DNA from: Tepidibacter sp.
GTDB taxonomy: Bacteria; Bacillota; Clostridia; Peptostreptococcales; Peptostreptococcaceae
Length of the DNA stretch: 64,000 nt
Direction of reading: 5' to 3'
Assembly (NCBI RefSeq): GCF_025210165.1
Contig: NZ_JAOASI010000013.1
Coordinates: 21,082-85,081 of the forward strand
The notes beneath the pieces are model-generated. The model did no database searches and was not told where the DNA came from. It saw only the letters and a list, made by a program, of their open reading frames with translations. The position numbers and the translations under genes are program-made. This document shows, in pieces, positions 1 to 8,910 of the stretch; the stretch's first letter is position 1, and every line of letters starts with the position of its first letter.

Positions 1-1007
1 CTATTAGCTAAATTTTCAAATTGCTCATCCATACTTTGAGCATTCTCGTTAACTTGGTTTTCAAAATATCTAGTTCCAGTACAAGTTTCCTCACAAACTA
101 CCACAGCACCACTTGTCTCTATTATATGATGCATCTTCCAATTCGGAATAGACATAGGTGTTCCTGTAATCATAATTCTTGGAGTATCCTTTTCAAATAC
201 ACCTTCATCTTTTTTCACTCTATCGTCTAACTCATCACATAAATTGTTAGTCTGCTCTATAAATCTATCTATATCATCATAAAAAGCAATTTGAGATACT
301 AAAAGAGCATCTTTTCCACTTATAGGAACTGGATCACATTTTCTAAGATCATATAATCTTTTTAAAACTTCTCTCTTTTTATTTACAACTTCTATTTTTT
401 CTTTTAAATTTTCAAAGTTAAGCTTGTTTCCAGTTTTATCTTCTAAAACATCTTTATATATATTCATTTCATCTATCCAATGAAGTCTATCTTTTTCTCT
501 TTTCATTTGTGGTAAGTCCATAACGTGTACATCCATATAATCTCCTAGTATTTCCCACGCTTTCTTCTTTCCATCACATGTAGTTTCTCCAACTACCATA
601 TCACATGATTGGAAATATGGACATGTTCTACTAAGCTTTGCACCCATTGAAGCTTTAATAAGAGGACATGTATTTCTTGGCATTACTTTTTCACCATCTG
701 GAACCCAAAATTGAGATCCAGAACAAATTCCTACAGGCACACAATCTAGGGCTAATGTTATCTCATCTGGAACAAACACACAAAATGATCCCACAACTTT
801 TTTATCTTCCTTCTTTGAATCTTGAAGTTCTTTTATTCTAAGTCCGTGAACTTCTGATATTACAAAGTTGTAATAATTCATATTTTCTGGTCTATTTTCT
901 TGAGAAAGATATACATCTTCATAAAACATCGGAAGTACTTCACAAAGTCCATCATGCTTTTCAATATCAATATTTAATTCTTGCCACATTTTTGTATAAT
1001 CCGCCAT
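1..1007 (-). CDS. 2-hydroxyacyl-CoA dehydratase family protein (BadD/HgdB type), 3' end cut by window
   Basis: The reading frame runs leftwards from ATG at 1005-1007 (GGAGGAGA ribosome site upstream) and leaves the window at position 1, so about 335 residues are seen. The protein is a 2-hydroxyacyl-CoA dehydratase D-component/YjiM-like family member: it has clustered cysteines (MPRNTCPLIKAS, SRTCPYFQSCD, GETTCDGKKKAWE) that in this family bind a [4Fe-4S] or double-cubane cluster, and the later stretch IMITGTPMSIPNWK matches the family's second domain. Family members perform ATP-driven reductive dehydration or related low-potential electron transfer; whether this one is a true dehydratase subunit or a double-cubane-cluster protein cannot be decided without the rest of the gene and its neighbour activator. 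Confidence 0.85.
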   Translation of the reverse strand, partial: MADYTKMWQELNIDIEKHDGLCEVLPMFYEDVYLSQENRPENMNYYNFVISEVHGLRIKELQDSKKEDKKVVGSFCVFVPDEITLALDCVPVGICSGSQFWVPDGEKVMPRNTCPLIKASMGAKLSRTCPYFQSCDMVVGETTCDGKKKAWEILGDYMDVHVMDLPQMKREKDRLHWIDEMNIYKDVLEDKTGNKLNFENLKEKIEVVNKKREVLKRLYDLRKCDPVPISGKDALLVSQIAFYDDIDRFIEQTNNLCDELDDRVKKDEGVFEKDTPRIMITGTPMSIPNWKMHHIIETSGAVVVCEETCTGTRYFENQVNENAQSMDEQFENLAN

Positions 1008-1179
1008 ATTATCTCCTCCAAAAATAAGTTTTATTAATACATACCTTAATATATTAACTTATTTTGTAACAATAACCAGTAAATATAAAATTTATTAATA
1101 TGTGAATTTTTACTATAAAAAAAATCTATAGAAAATTCATCTAATTCGCAATATATAGTGAGATTACTCTATTTCAGTG

Positions 1180-1341
1180 TTATGAAATATTTCTAAGAAC
1201 ATAATATTTTATTAAACTATCTAATGCTTTATCTAAAGTTACTAATTCTAAACCATTTTCTTCATTTAATTCTTTTTTCTTTATATTGTATATTTTTTCT
1301 TTAACTCTAATAATTTCTTTTTCAATCTCTACTAAGTTCAT
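1180..1341 (-). CDS. Spo0E-like aspartyl-phosphate phosphatase, 53 aa
   Basis: Small protein starting MNLVEIEKEIIRVKEKIYN. The C-terminal half has the Spo0E-type pattern, a helix followed by TLDKALDSLIKYY, resembling the SQELDxLIxxYY signature of phosphatases that dephosphorylate Spo0A or Spo0F and so delay sporulation. The ATG lies 1 nt after the stop of the upstream 47-aa ORF (TAGAATG) and its AGGAG ribosome site is inside that ORF, so the two are almost certainly translated together. It is shorter than many annotation cut-offs. Alternative: an unrelated short helical protein. Confidence 0.6.
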   Translation of the reverse strand: MNLVEIEKEIIRVKEKIYNIKKKELNEENGLELVTLDKALDSLIKYYVLRNIS

Positions 1342-1342
1342 T

Positions 1343-1486
1343 CTATTCCACTCCTTTTCTAAATAGTTTACTTAAAAAACCTGTTTTCTTCTTCTTATCT
1401 TCTCTTATAGCTGATATGTACTTCATTAGTTTTTGATTCTCCGCTTGAATCTGCTGTTTTTGTTTTTCAATAATCTCTCTTTCCAA
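1343..1486 (-). CDS. 47-aa basic helical protein, TTG start, coupled to the Spo0E-like gene
   Basis: Starts at TTG (1484-1486) with GAAGGAG seven bases upstream, giving LEREIIEKQKQQIQAENQ followed by a lysine-rich stretch and the hydrophobic end GFLSKLFRKGVE. The N-terminal half predicts an amphipathic helix or short coiled coil. I do not recognise the family. It ends 1 nt before the ATG of the Spo0E-like gene and contains that gene's ribosome site, which supports it being really translated. Confidence 0.5.
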   Translation of the reverse strand: MEREIIEKQKQQIQAENQKLMKYISAIREDKKKKTGFLSKLFRKGVE

Positions 1487-1644
1487 TAAACTTCTCCTTC
1501 CTTATTCTTTATGGTTTTAGTTCTTTCTATAGTAAATATGTCTATATTTTTTTGCCATTATTTGTCATGTAAAATAAGTTTTTGTTTCTTTATTGATGAT
1601 TTTATCATAATTTACCACAATCCAATTTAAAGAAATCTTAAAGA

Positions 1645-1674
1645 TTTTAAAAGGGATGAGTTTCTCCCATCCCT
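1645..1674 (-). terminator. Terminator after the sensor kinase gene
   Basis: On the minus strand, directly after the kinase stop codon, AGGGATG and CATCCCT form a 7-bp stem with a 9-nt loop followed by TTTTAAAATCTTT. Confidence 0.7.
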
Positions 1675-3334
1675 AGATTAATATATAAAAGATAGTTCCT
1701 TTATTCAATTCACTTTCAACCCATACTTTACCATTATGCTTATCAACAATTTCCTTTGTAATATATAGACCTAATCCTATTGATTCTCTTTTTGCATTTT
1801 TCCCTTTATAATACCTCTCAAAAATATATAATATGTCTTCTTTATGTATACCAACACCATTATCTTTTATGGATATTTTTATTTTTTCATTTTTTATACA
1901 TTCAGTAGCAATCTTTATATAACCTTCTTCTTTACTATATTTAATTGCATTAATTATTATATTTTCAATAGCTCTATATAGTTTTAATCTATCTATTTTT
2001 TTGTTAATTTTCGCTTTTTCATCTAGCTCTAACAAAAGTTGAATATTTTTAGATTCAGCTTTTAACTCTATATCCTTTAGTATATTTTTAAGGAAATTAT
2101 TGATATTGACTTCTTCTTTATTAAGTACGATTTTGTAATCTTCCAATCTAGATATAAAAAAGAAATCATTGACAATATCATTTAAATATTTCGTTTTTCC
2201 ATGTACCCTCTTTATGTACTTTTCTTTATCTTCTTTTCTTGCTTCTCCATCTATAATAGCCTGAGTATATCCTATGATTACTGTAATAGCGGTTCTTAAA
2301 TCATGTGATATATTAGTCATAAGTTTTGTTTTATCCTTATTAGCTGCTTCTGCTTCTTCTTTTGCTTTAGCTAAATTTGCAAAAGTTTTGTATAAATAGT
2401 AGATTACCAATAATAATATTGTGCTAAGTATTACTATTGTAAATATAAGCTTTTTTTCTCTATGACTATTTTTAGGCATGATAAATGCCTTTTCATACAA
2501 CTCATTATAATTTGTATTATTTATAACTTTATTGATAATCGGGATTAATTCACCAAAATCTTTTCTTACACCAATAAATACTTGATTCTTTTGTTTTAAT
2601 TCACCAATTATTTTTATATTATCATAGGCTCCTTGTTCTTTATAATAAGTAAATACAGGAATGTCAGTTATAGTATAATCCGCTTTTTTACTTGAAATAT
2701 ATTCTAAAGCTTTTTCCATGCTTTCTACTTCAATGATTTTGGTACTAGGATTTTCTTTTGAAATAATGTCTAAAAACCAATAACCTTTAGGTCCAACGCA
2801 AGTTTTTCCTTGAAGTTGTCTAATATCATTAAACAACTTTGAGTTATCTTTATGTCCAAGAATTACTTGACTCATTTCTATATAACAAGTTGAATAATCT
2901 AAATATTTAGACCTTTCTTTTGTAAATGATACAGCAGGAAGAATGTCTATCTTTTTTTCAAAAACATTTTTTAACATTGTATCCCATGTTTCTTTTAAAC
3001 TATCTTTATGTATTTTAAATTTTAATCCTGTTACTTGATTGACTCTCTTAATAATTTCCACACCAATACCCTTTGGATTTCCATTGTTATCAATATATTC
3101 TACAGGAATGTAATCCTCCGCTATCCCTACATATATATTTTGGTCTTTAAATTTCTCTATCCATTTTAATTCTTTGTATGTAAAAATTTCTTTTTTCAGA
3201 TTGATTGTATCATTTCTTATATAAACTTCTTTCATATCTTTATATTTATCAATTGAAACTCCTATTAGAATTAAGAATGATATACTAGTTAAAATTAAGA
3301 ATCCTATGATAATGATCATAAAAAATTTCTTCAT
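1673..3334 (-). CDS. Sensor histidine kinase with periplasmic amino-acid-binding-protein domain
   Basis: 553 aa membrane sensor. Residues 1-25 are a signal anchor; about 60-285 match a family-3 solute-binding domain (IYVGIAEDYIPVEY at the start, DYTITDIPVF late), placed outside the cell; a second membrane helix is at about 296-316; the dimerisation domain has NISHDLRTAITVI with phospho-acceptor His344; the ATPase domain shows the N box (NAIKYS), G1 (DNGVGI) and G2 (IGLGLYI). It should sense a small polar ligand such as an amino acid. It is divergent from an OmpR-type regulator gene at 3559, the obvious partner. Start ATG is preceded by GGGGGG. The ligand is unknown. Confidence 0.92.
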   Translation of the reverse strand: MKKFFMIIIIGFLILTSISFLILIGVSIDKYKDMKEVYIRNDTINLKKEIFTYKELKWIEKFKDQNIYVGIAEDYIPVEYIDNNGNPKGIGVEIIKRVNQVTGLKFKIHKDSLKETWDTMLKNVFEKKIDILPAVSFTKERSKYLDYSTCYIEMSQVILGHKDNSKLFNDIRQLQGKTCVGPKGYWFLDIISKENPSTKIIEVESMEKALEYISSKKADYTITDIPVFTYYKEQGAYDNIKIIGELKQKNQVFIGVRKDFGELIPIINKVINNTNYNELYEKAFIMPKNSHREKKLIFTIVILSTILLLVIYYLYKTFANLAKAKEEAEAANKDKTKLMTNISHDLRTAITVIIGYTQAIIDGEARKEDKEKYIKRVHGKTKYLNDIVNDFFFISRLEDYKIVLNKEEVNINNFLKNILKDIELKAESKNIQLLLELDEKAKINKKIDRLKLYRAIENIIINAIKYSKEEGYIKIATECIKNEKIKISIKDNGVGIHKEDILYIFERYYKGKNAKRESIGLGLYITKEIVDKHNGKVWVESELNKGTIFYILI

Positions 3335-3530
3335 TTCTACCCCCCTTTTAATTTCATCAATGACTAACTTTGCTTAATGCAAAAATTTATTTTCAATATA
3401 TATTCATTATATAATAACAATTTTAGTTTTTATTAGACATTTTTCCTTTTATTTGTATATTTTTCTTTTTTTATAGATTCACAAATGTTAAAATACACTA
3501 TATACATATTTTTGTAAAAGAAAGGTGGGA

Positions 3531-3566
3531 TTGAAGTTACGATTTAGTAACAAATATAATGGATGA
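3531..3566 (+). CDS. Possible 11-codon leader peptide overlapping the response regulator start
   Basis: TTG at 3531, close behind AAAGGTGGG, opens 11 codons (LKLRFSNKYNG) and stops at TGA 3564-3566, overlapping the ATG of the response regulator at 3559. The regulator itself has no recognisable ribosome site just before its ATG, so translation of this short frame could deliver ribosomes to it. The distance from the ribosome site to TTG is short, so this is tentative. Confidence 0.3.
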   Translation: MKLRFSNKYNG

Positions 3567-4251
3567 ATATAATATACTAGTCGTTGATGATGACCCTGAT
3601 ATAACTGAAGTCATTACTCTTTACCTTAGAAATTCTGGATATAATGTAAATACTGCCAGTAATTGTAATGAAGCATTAAAAAAGATTAATAATGAATACT
3701 TTCATTTAATTATATTAGATATTATGCTACCTGACTTTGATGGAACTTTTCTTTGTCAAAAAATTAGACAATATATATATTGTCCTATTATCTTTATCAG
3801 TTGTATTGATGATGAAGATTATATAATTAATGCATTAAATTTGGGTGGAGATGACTACATAAGAAAGCCCTTTAATCCGAAGGAATTAGTAGCACGTGTT
3901 AAATCTAATTTAAGAAGGGTAATATATGACCAAAATATAAACACACTTAATAATAAAAAATTATCTATTAAAGATTTGACTATTGATGTAGAAAAATATA
4001 CTGTTATTAATAAAAATAAAGAGATTTCTTTATCGCCTATAGAATTTAATATCCTCTTATTTATGATTAATAATCCTGACAAAATATTAAGCTACTCTGA
4101 AATATATGAGAACGTATGGAAATGTAAAAGTTTAGGAGATATAAGAACTGTAATGGTTCACGTAAGTAATCTAAGAAAAAAAATAGAAGATAATTCCAGT
4201 GAAAAATATATAAAAACTGTTAAAAAAAAGGGCTATATATTCTTGTCATAA
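3559..4251 (+). CDS. OmpR/PhoB-family response regulator
   Basis: 230 aa. The receiver domain has the acidic pair (VVDDD), phospho-acceptor Asp54 in LIILDIMLPDFDG and the conserved lysine in YIRKPF; the C-terminal winged helix shows the trans_reg_C pattern (LSPIEFNILLFMI, then VMVHVSNLRKKI and YIKTVKKKGYIF). It is divergent from the solute-binding-domain sensor kinase at 1673-3334 and is presumably phosphorylated by it, acting on transporter or metabolic genes. No good ribosome site lies in front of the ATG, and no alternative in-frame start exists before an upstream TGA. Confidence 0.9.
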   Translation: MDEYNILVVDDDPDITEVITLYLRNSGYNVNTASNCNEALKKINNEYFHLIILDIMLPDFDGTFLCQKIRQYIYCPIIFISCIDDEDYIINALNLGGDDYIRKPFNPKELVARVKSNLRRVIYDQNINTLNNKKLSIKDLTIDVEKYTVINKNKEISLSPIEFNILLFMINNPDKILSYSEIYENVWKCKSLGDIRTVMVHVSNLRKKIEDNSSEKYIKTVKKKGYIFLS

Positions 4252-4284
4252 GATAATATAATGTCAATCAATTATCTTAAGAAT

Positions 4285-4344
4285 TAAAAAAACTCCTTTA
4301 TGTCAATAATTAAAATACAAATTAAGACAAGAAGGAGTTCTTTT
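4285..4344. terminator. Bidirectional terminator between response regulator and hpt
   Basis: Convergent genes are separated by AAAAAAACTCCTT and AAGGAGTTCTTTT arms around a 32-nt loop that contains a weaker inner pairing (TGTC/GACA). A/T runs on both sides allow action in both directions. Confidence 0.7.
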
Positions 4345-4347
4345 GCA

Positions 4348-4875
4348 TTAATCTTCTTTTCCAACAATAGCTATATAAGGTAAATTTCTAAACTTCTCTG
4401 CACAATCTATTCCATATCCCACTATGAATTTATCAGGTATTTTAAATCCTACATAATCAACTGGAATATCACACTTTCTTCTTTCGGGCTTATCAAGTAA
4501 AGTACATATTTTTAACGATTTTACATTTCGAGCCATTAGATTTTCACGTAAATAACTAAGAGTAAGACCAGTATCTATTATATCCTCTACTACAATTACA
4601 TTTTTACCTTCTATATTACTATCTAAATCTTTTAAAATTCTTACAACGCCAGAACTTTCAGTAGACATTCCATAGCTTGATACAGCCATAAAATCTAATT
4701 TTACATCTAATTTTATCTTTCTTATAATATCTGATATAAATACACAAGCACCTTTTAATATTCCAACGAATACTACTTCTTCACCTTTATAGTCATTTTC
4801 TATATTTTTAGCAAGTTCATAAACTTTTTTTGCTATTTCTTCCTCACTTATAAGAATGTCCGTAATTTTATACAC
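4348..4875 (-). CDS. hpt: Hypoxanthine phosphoribosyltransferase
   Basis: About 175 aa. The PRPP-binding signature VIVVEDIIDTGLTL is present, with FVGILKGACVF near the N terminus and the purine-recognition end YVGFKIPDKFIVGYG. It salvages hypoxanthine and guanine into IMP and GMP using PRPP. Two GTG starts are possible; the one at 4875 (reading MYKITDILISEEE) has GGGAG at a proper distance, while the GTG at 4884 overlaps that ribosome site. It stands alone between terminators. Confidence 0.95.
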   Translation of the reverse strand: MYKITDILISEEEIAKKVYELAKNIENDYKGEEVVFVGILKGACVFISDIIRKIKLDVKLDFMAVSSYGMSTESSGVVRILKDLDSNIEGKNVIVVEDIIDTGLTLSYLRENLMARNVKSLKICTLLDKPERRKCDIPVDYVGFKIPDKFIVGYGIDCAEKFRNLPYIAIVGKED

Positions 4876-4979
4876 TTTAATCACTCCCGTTTGTTTATTC
4901 TATCAAATTATATCACACTTCTAATAAAATGTGAATTTTTTTAGATTTATGTTTTTAAATATTCGTGTTTATTTTCAAA

Positions 4980-5019
4980 AAAAGATAAAAGCTAAGGATA
5001 TTCTTAGCTTTTATCTTTT
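4980..5019 (-). terminator. Terminator at the end of the DUF1232 gene
   Basis: Perfect 17-bp arms (AAAAGATAAAAGCTAAG and its complement at 5003-5019) around a 6-nt loop, overlapping the last codons of the DUF1232 gene and followed by TTTTT on the minus strand. Confidence 0.8.
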
Positions 5020-5342
5020 ATATCGTACTCTATATTATCTATAACACTACCATATTCACTATGATATCTATGCTTAATATTTTTTGATTTTAGTTCATAT
5101 TTATCCAATTCTTTATTTATTTCTGTAAGTAAATAAAGAATCACTACCCCATCATCAATAATACCAAAACCTAATATAACCTCCGGAATTAAATCTAGTG
5201 GAGATATAAAATATATAAAACCAAATACCAATAGCATAATAAGCTTTAATTTTTTAAGCTTAGAAACACAGCTATCCTTTAAAAAATCAGATACAAGTCC
5301 TATTCTTTTAAAAAACGACAAAGCATACTTAAATTTTTTCAT
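5004..5342 (-). CDS. DUF1232 (YkvA-like) small membrane protein
   Basis: 112 aa. It carries the DUF1232 core, FISPLDLIPEVILGFGIIDD, with one or two membrane helices (LIMLLVFGFIYFI and DDGVVILYLLTE). The family is widespread and of unknown function. AAGGATGA precedes the ATG. The gene is monocistronic. Confidence 0.85.
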   Translation of the reverse strand: MKKFKYALSFFKRIGLVSDFLKDSCVSKLKKLKLIMLLVFGFIYFISPLDLIPEVILGFGIIDDGVVILYLLTEINKELDKYELKSKNIKHRYHSEYGSVIDNIEYDIKDKS

Positions 5343-5484
5343 AATATATCATCCTTTTAAATATTTATTTGTATGTAATTTTTTTACAAGAAAGACTTTT
5401 TTATAACTTATTTAACATTATATATTAAATATATATTATAATTATAGTATATATTCATTAAATAAATATTTAAAGGAGAATTTT

Positions 5485-6111
5485 ATGATAGAAAAAATTA
5501 CTAGTAGCTTTTTCAAATTTAAACCTCAGATAAATAACTATAAAAGACTATCAAAAGCCTCTGTTTTAATACCTTTAATTCAAAAAGATTCAGATACTTT
5601 TATTTTATTTGAAGTTCGATCAAAAAATTTAAATACCAGTCCATCTGAAATTTCATTCCCAGGTGGAAAGTTTGATACATCTGATATAACTCTAGAAAGA
5701 ACAGTTATAAGAGAAACATGTGAAGAACTAGGATTAAGCAAAAATAATATTTCTATAATAACACCTTTAAATATACTTGTAACTCCATTTAACATGCTTA
5801 TACACCCATTTTTAGGTACAATAGACAATTACAATAATATTAATATAAATATTTCTGAGGTAGACCATACTTTTTTAGTTCCTTTAGATTTTTTTATTAA
5901 TACAACTCCTAAGTCTTATAAGCATACTATACAAATACATCCTTGTAGTGATTTTCCTTACGACTTAATCCCAAACGGTCAAAATTATAAATTTAAAGAA
6001 GGTGTATACGATACATTAATATATGAATATAAAAACTATGTTATATGGGGTATAACAGCTAGAATAATAAAAGATTTTATAGACACTATTAAAGAGAATC
6101 TACACTTATAA
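5485..6111 (+). CDS. Nudix hydrolase, CoA pyrophosphatase type
   Basis: 208 aa. The segment EVRSKNLNTSPSEISFPGGK is typical of the CoA-diphosphatase subgroup (YeaB/NudL), followed by a Nudix box ending RETCEELGL with the metal-binding glutamates present. It is expected to cleave CoA or oxidised CoA to 4'-phosphopantetheine and 3',5'-ADP. AAAGGAG precedes the ATG. Its 3' end overlaps the convergent nuclease gene by 23 bp. Confidence 0.85.
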   Translation: MIEKITSSFFKFKPQINNYKRLSKASVLIPLIQKDSDTFILFEVRSKNLNTSPSEISFPGGKFDTSDITLERTVIRETCEELGLSKNNISIITPLNILVTPFNMLIHPFLGTIDNYNNININISEVDHTFLVPLDFFINTTPKSYKHTIQIHPCSDFPYDLIPNGQNYKFKEGVYDTLIYEYKNYVIWGITARIIKDFIDTIKENLHL

Positions 6112-6757
6112 ACTGTTGGTTACAAATAGAATTAAATTGACAGAATGAGCAGTGTTTACCTATTCTTTCATCAAAGTTTTTCTCATTTATTATACTAACT
6201 ATCTTGTTTTTAAGCTCTATTTTATTGTATTTATGTTCACTATGGCTATAATCTATTTTTATAGAATTATCAAACCTTGGATTATAGTATATAAGACTTA
6301 TATCTTCAGGATTCACATCGAATTTTTCAGCTATATTATGTAAATATATTTTAGTTTGATATGATTTTTCCAACTTTGACTTATCAAACTTACTTTTACT
6401 AGTTTTCCAATCATATATAGTTATCTTTTGTTTTTCTATTTTTATAAGGTCTACTTTTGCTATTAGTGATATTTCCTCGTCTTTGTATTTTATATTATAC
6501 TCAGGATACATACCTTTTTCTCTTTTTAAGAACTTTTTTAAATTGTTAAAAAGTATATAATCCGCTCTTCCTTCCTCCAATTCTTCATCTATTCCTATAT
6601 AATACCTTTGGGCTAATAGATGAAACTGGCTACCAAAATTCGGATTATCATTACTCCACTTTATATTATCAATATATATTTTTTTAAATTTAAGCCTACA
6701 TGTATCGTAGGTATCTATGCTAGATTGACTAAATTGTATATCTTTCAAATCACTCAT
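6089..6757 (-). CDS. PD-(D/E)XK nuclease with Fe-S cysteines (AddB/Cas4-like)
   Basis: 222 aa. It opens with FSQSSIDTYDTCRLKFKKIY, the entry motif of the RecB/Cas4/AddB nuclease superfamily. Active-site candidates are the acidic residues of SLIAKVDLIKIE and the D-x-K of ITIYDWKTSK. A C-terminal HCSFCQFNSIC cluster plus the early Cys of DTCRLK supply the four cysteines of an AddB/Cas4-type [4Fe-4S] cluster. The start follows the helicase stop by 2 nt, so it is the last gene of a three-gene operon (10773 to 6089) with two UvrD-like ATPases. Confidence 0.85.
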   Translation of the reverse strand: MSDLKDIQFSQSSIDTYDTCRLKFKKIYIDNIKWSNDNPNFGSQFHLLAQRYYIGIDEELEEGRADYILFNNLKKFLKREKGMYPEYNIKYKDEEISLIAKVDLIKIEKQKITIYDWKTSKSKFDKSKLEKSYQTKIYLHNIAEKFDVNPEDISLIYYNPRFDNSIKIDYSHSEHKYNKIELKNKIVSIINEKNFDERIGKHCSFCQFNSICNQQFISVDSL

Positions 6758-6759
6758 GT

Positions 6760-8898
6760 TTACCTTCTCCCTTCTATAAAACGTTGCGTTACATTAAAGT
6801 ATATAGAATGATTCGATTCTTTCCCATTTGTATATACATATAACCTCTCTTTTGCTCTAGTAAAGGCTACATAAACAAGTTTTAAAGTTTCAGATAGTAT
6901 ATCACTCTTCATCTTTCTGGTGATATTTTTAGTTTCTTTATTTTCTATTAAATAATCTATTTCCGATTTATATAAAGTTTCTATATTTTTATATTCTTCT
7001 TTTAAATAATACAGTTCTCCTATAAACTTATCATTGAATTTACCAGGATAATCAGATATTGTCATATGAGGTATAACCACTATATCCCATTCAAGTCCTT
7101 TAGCCTTATGACAAGTAGTTATAGTAACATTTCCCTTTTGTGGCTCATATCCTTGCTCTTCAAATACCATAGATGCAAAATAATTAAATGAATTTTTATT
7201 CTTCAAAAGTTCATGGGCTAAATGTTCTAATGTGAAATTACTGTTTTCAAAAAACATTTTATTACATATGCTCGATATATAATCTAGTATTGCAAGTTCT
7301 TGTAAGTTAAATTTAAACTCTTCTCCTATTTGAACTAAGAACTTATCTATCTTTTGTATAGAGTATTCAAATAAATTTCTAAAACCTTTAAATAGTTCAT
7401 CTAGCTCTGTTCCTATATCCATCTTTTGTATAGACTTATTTCCTATTGGAAAAAATATATCTTCTATATTATATTTATCTATCTCACTTTTTTGCATTTC
7501 GGTAAGTTCTTCATCATAAATAATATCTATAACTTTAAATAAATTTTCTTTGTCAGGATTTGATATAAAACTTACTATTTTTCCTATTTTCTCAATCACA
7601 AGAGCTGCCTCTCCTCTATATTTATCTATAACTTGATATGGTATATCTTCTTTTTCAAACAAATTGATATATTTATCTATCTTATAATTATATCTAAGAA
7701 GCAGTGCTATTGTTTTATCTGGATATTTTTTTACAATATTTTTTATATTACAAACAACATCCTTCATCTCTATATCTTCATTTTGGCAAGTTTTTGTATA
7801 TATACCGATATCATCTACAACTGGATTCTGAAATGGATCATCCTCATCAACAGGCTTTATATACTGCTTTACTAAAACTTCATCTTTATTTAGCTCCATC
7901 CCATTTTCATTGCTCCATTTTACTAAGTAATTTGCAAGGTTCAATATATTTTTTGTATTTCTACTAGATACTGGTATAACTATTTTATCTACATCTTCTC
8001 TTTCACAAAATCTTCTAAATAGTCTATAATCAGAATTTGTAAACGTTGACATTATAGCTTGATTAGGATCTCCAACTCTAACTAAATTCTTGTTATCTTT
8101 AGATAATAATGCTAATATTTTTTCTTGAGCAGGAGATGAATCTTGTGCCTCATCTTCAAATATATATGTATATTTTTGTTGAAATTTATTTAATATATCT
8201 TCTTTATTTTGCAGTACCCTTAAAGCCCTAATAATTATATCATCATAATCTAATTTTCCTTTTTTTATTAAGTCTTTTTCATAGAAAATATATATATTGA
8301 CTATTATCTTTAAAAGATCATCCATTTTAGGATTGTTTCTTAATATATTCTGAGCTTCATTATACGTTATTCCTTTTGACTTTAAATAACTTATTATGTT
8401 TTTAGCTACAGATATAAATTTATCACTCCACTTTTTTTCGATTTTTTGTATATATTCCTGAGAACTGTTATTTCTTATATTTAAATATTTAGAATATATA
8501 TGCTTATAAGTTTTATAAAATTCAAATGAATGTTTTCTAATTATATCATTAGCCTCAATATCATCTATAACTTCAAAATCATCGTCAAGTCCTGCATCCT
8601 TTGGGCTTTCTCTTATTATAGAATTAGCTAAAGAATGAAGAGTCTTACATTCCCATCCGTTCTTACTATCAAGACCTTTATCTTCTAATAAAGTCTTTAG
8701 CTTTGTTTTAAAATTTGATACAGCACTATTAGTAAAGGTAACTATAAGAATTTTACCATCTTTATTTAAGTCCTGCTCTATAAGTTCTGCTGTTTTTGAT
8801 GTTATAACTGTAGTTTTTCCAGCACCTGGAACAGATGGTACAGCAAGCGTACCTCCTTTATACTGCATCACTTGTATTTGACCTTCTCTCCACTTCAT
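6760..8898 (-). CDS. UvrD/AddA-like superfamily 1 DNA helicase
   Basis: 712 aa with complete SF1A motifs: Walker A VPGAGKTT (I), KILIVTFTNSA (Ia), YIFEDEAQDSS (II), LVRVGDPNQAI (III), TTCHKAKGLEWDIVVIP (V) and LVYVAFTRAKERLYVY (VI). It should be an active 3'-5' translocase/helicase. The gene lies 12 bp downstream of a second UvrD-like ATPase gene and abuts a Cas4/AddB-like nuclease gene, so the three products probably act as one DNA-processing complex. Good AAAGGAG ribosome site. It is shorter than AddA (about 1200 aa), having no nuclease domain of its own. Confidence 0.92.
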   Translation of the reverse strand: MKWREGQIQVMQYKGGTLAVPSVPGAGKTTVITSKTAELIEQDLNKDGKILIVTFTNSAVSNFKTKLKTLLEDKGLDSKNGWECKTLHSLANSIIRESPKDAGLDDDFEVIDDIEANDIIRKHSFEFYKTYKHIYSKYLNIRNNSSQEYIQKIEKKWSDKFISVAKNIISYLKSKGITYNEAQNILRNNPKMDDLLKIIVNIYIFYEKDLIKKGKLDYDDIIIRALRVLQNKEDILNKFQQKYTYIFEDEAQDSSPAQEKILALLSKDNKNLVRVGDPNQAIMSTFTNSDYRLFRRFCEREDVDKIVIPVSSRNTKNILNLANYLVKWSNENGMELNKDEVLVKQYIKPVDEDDPFQNPVVDDIGIYTKTCQNEDIEMKDVVCNIKNIVKKYPDKTIALLLRYNYKIDKYINLFEKEDIPYQVIDKYRGEAALVIEKIGKIVSFISNPDKENLFKVIDIIYDEELTEMQKSEIDKYNIEDIFFPIGNKSIQKMDIGTELDELFKGFRNLFEYSIQKIDKFLVQIGEEFKFNLQELAILDYISSICNKMFFENSNFTLEHLAHELLKNKNSFNYFASMVFEEQGYEPQKGNVTITTCHKAKGLEWDIVVIPHMTISDYPGKFNDKFIGELYYLKEEYKNIETLYKSEIDYLIENKETKNITRKMKSDILSETLKLVYVAFTRAKERLYVYTNGKESNHSIYFNVTQRFIEGRR

Positions 8899-8910
8899 AA
8901 TTTATCTCCT

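Noticed and set aside
21..230. Plus-strand ORF of 69 aa
   Set aside because: Antisense shadow of the dehydratase-family gene, which has clear conserved motifs on the minus strand.
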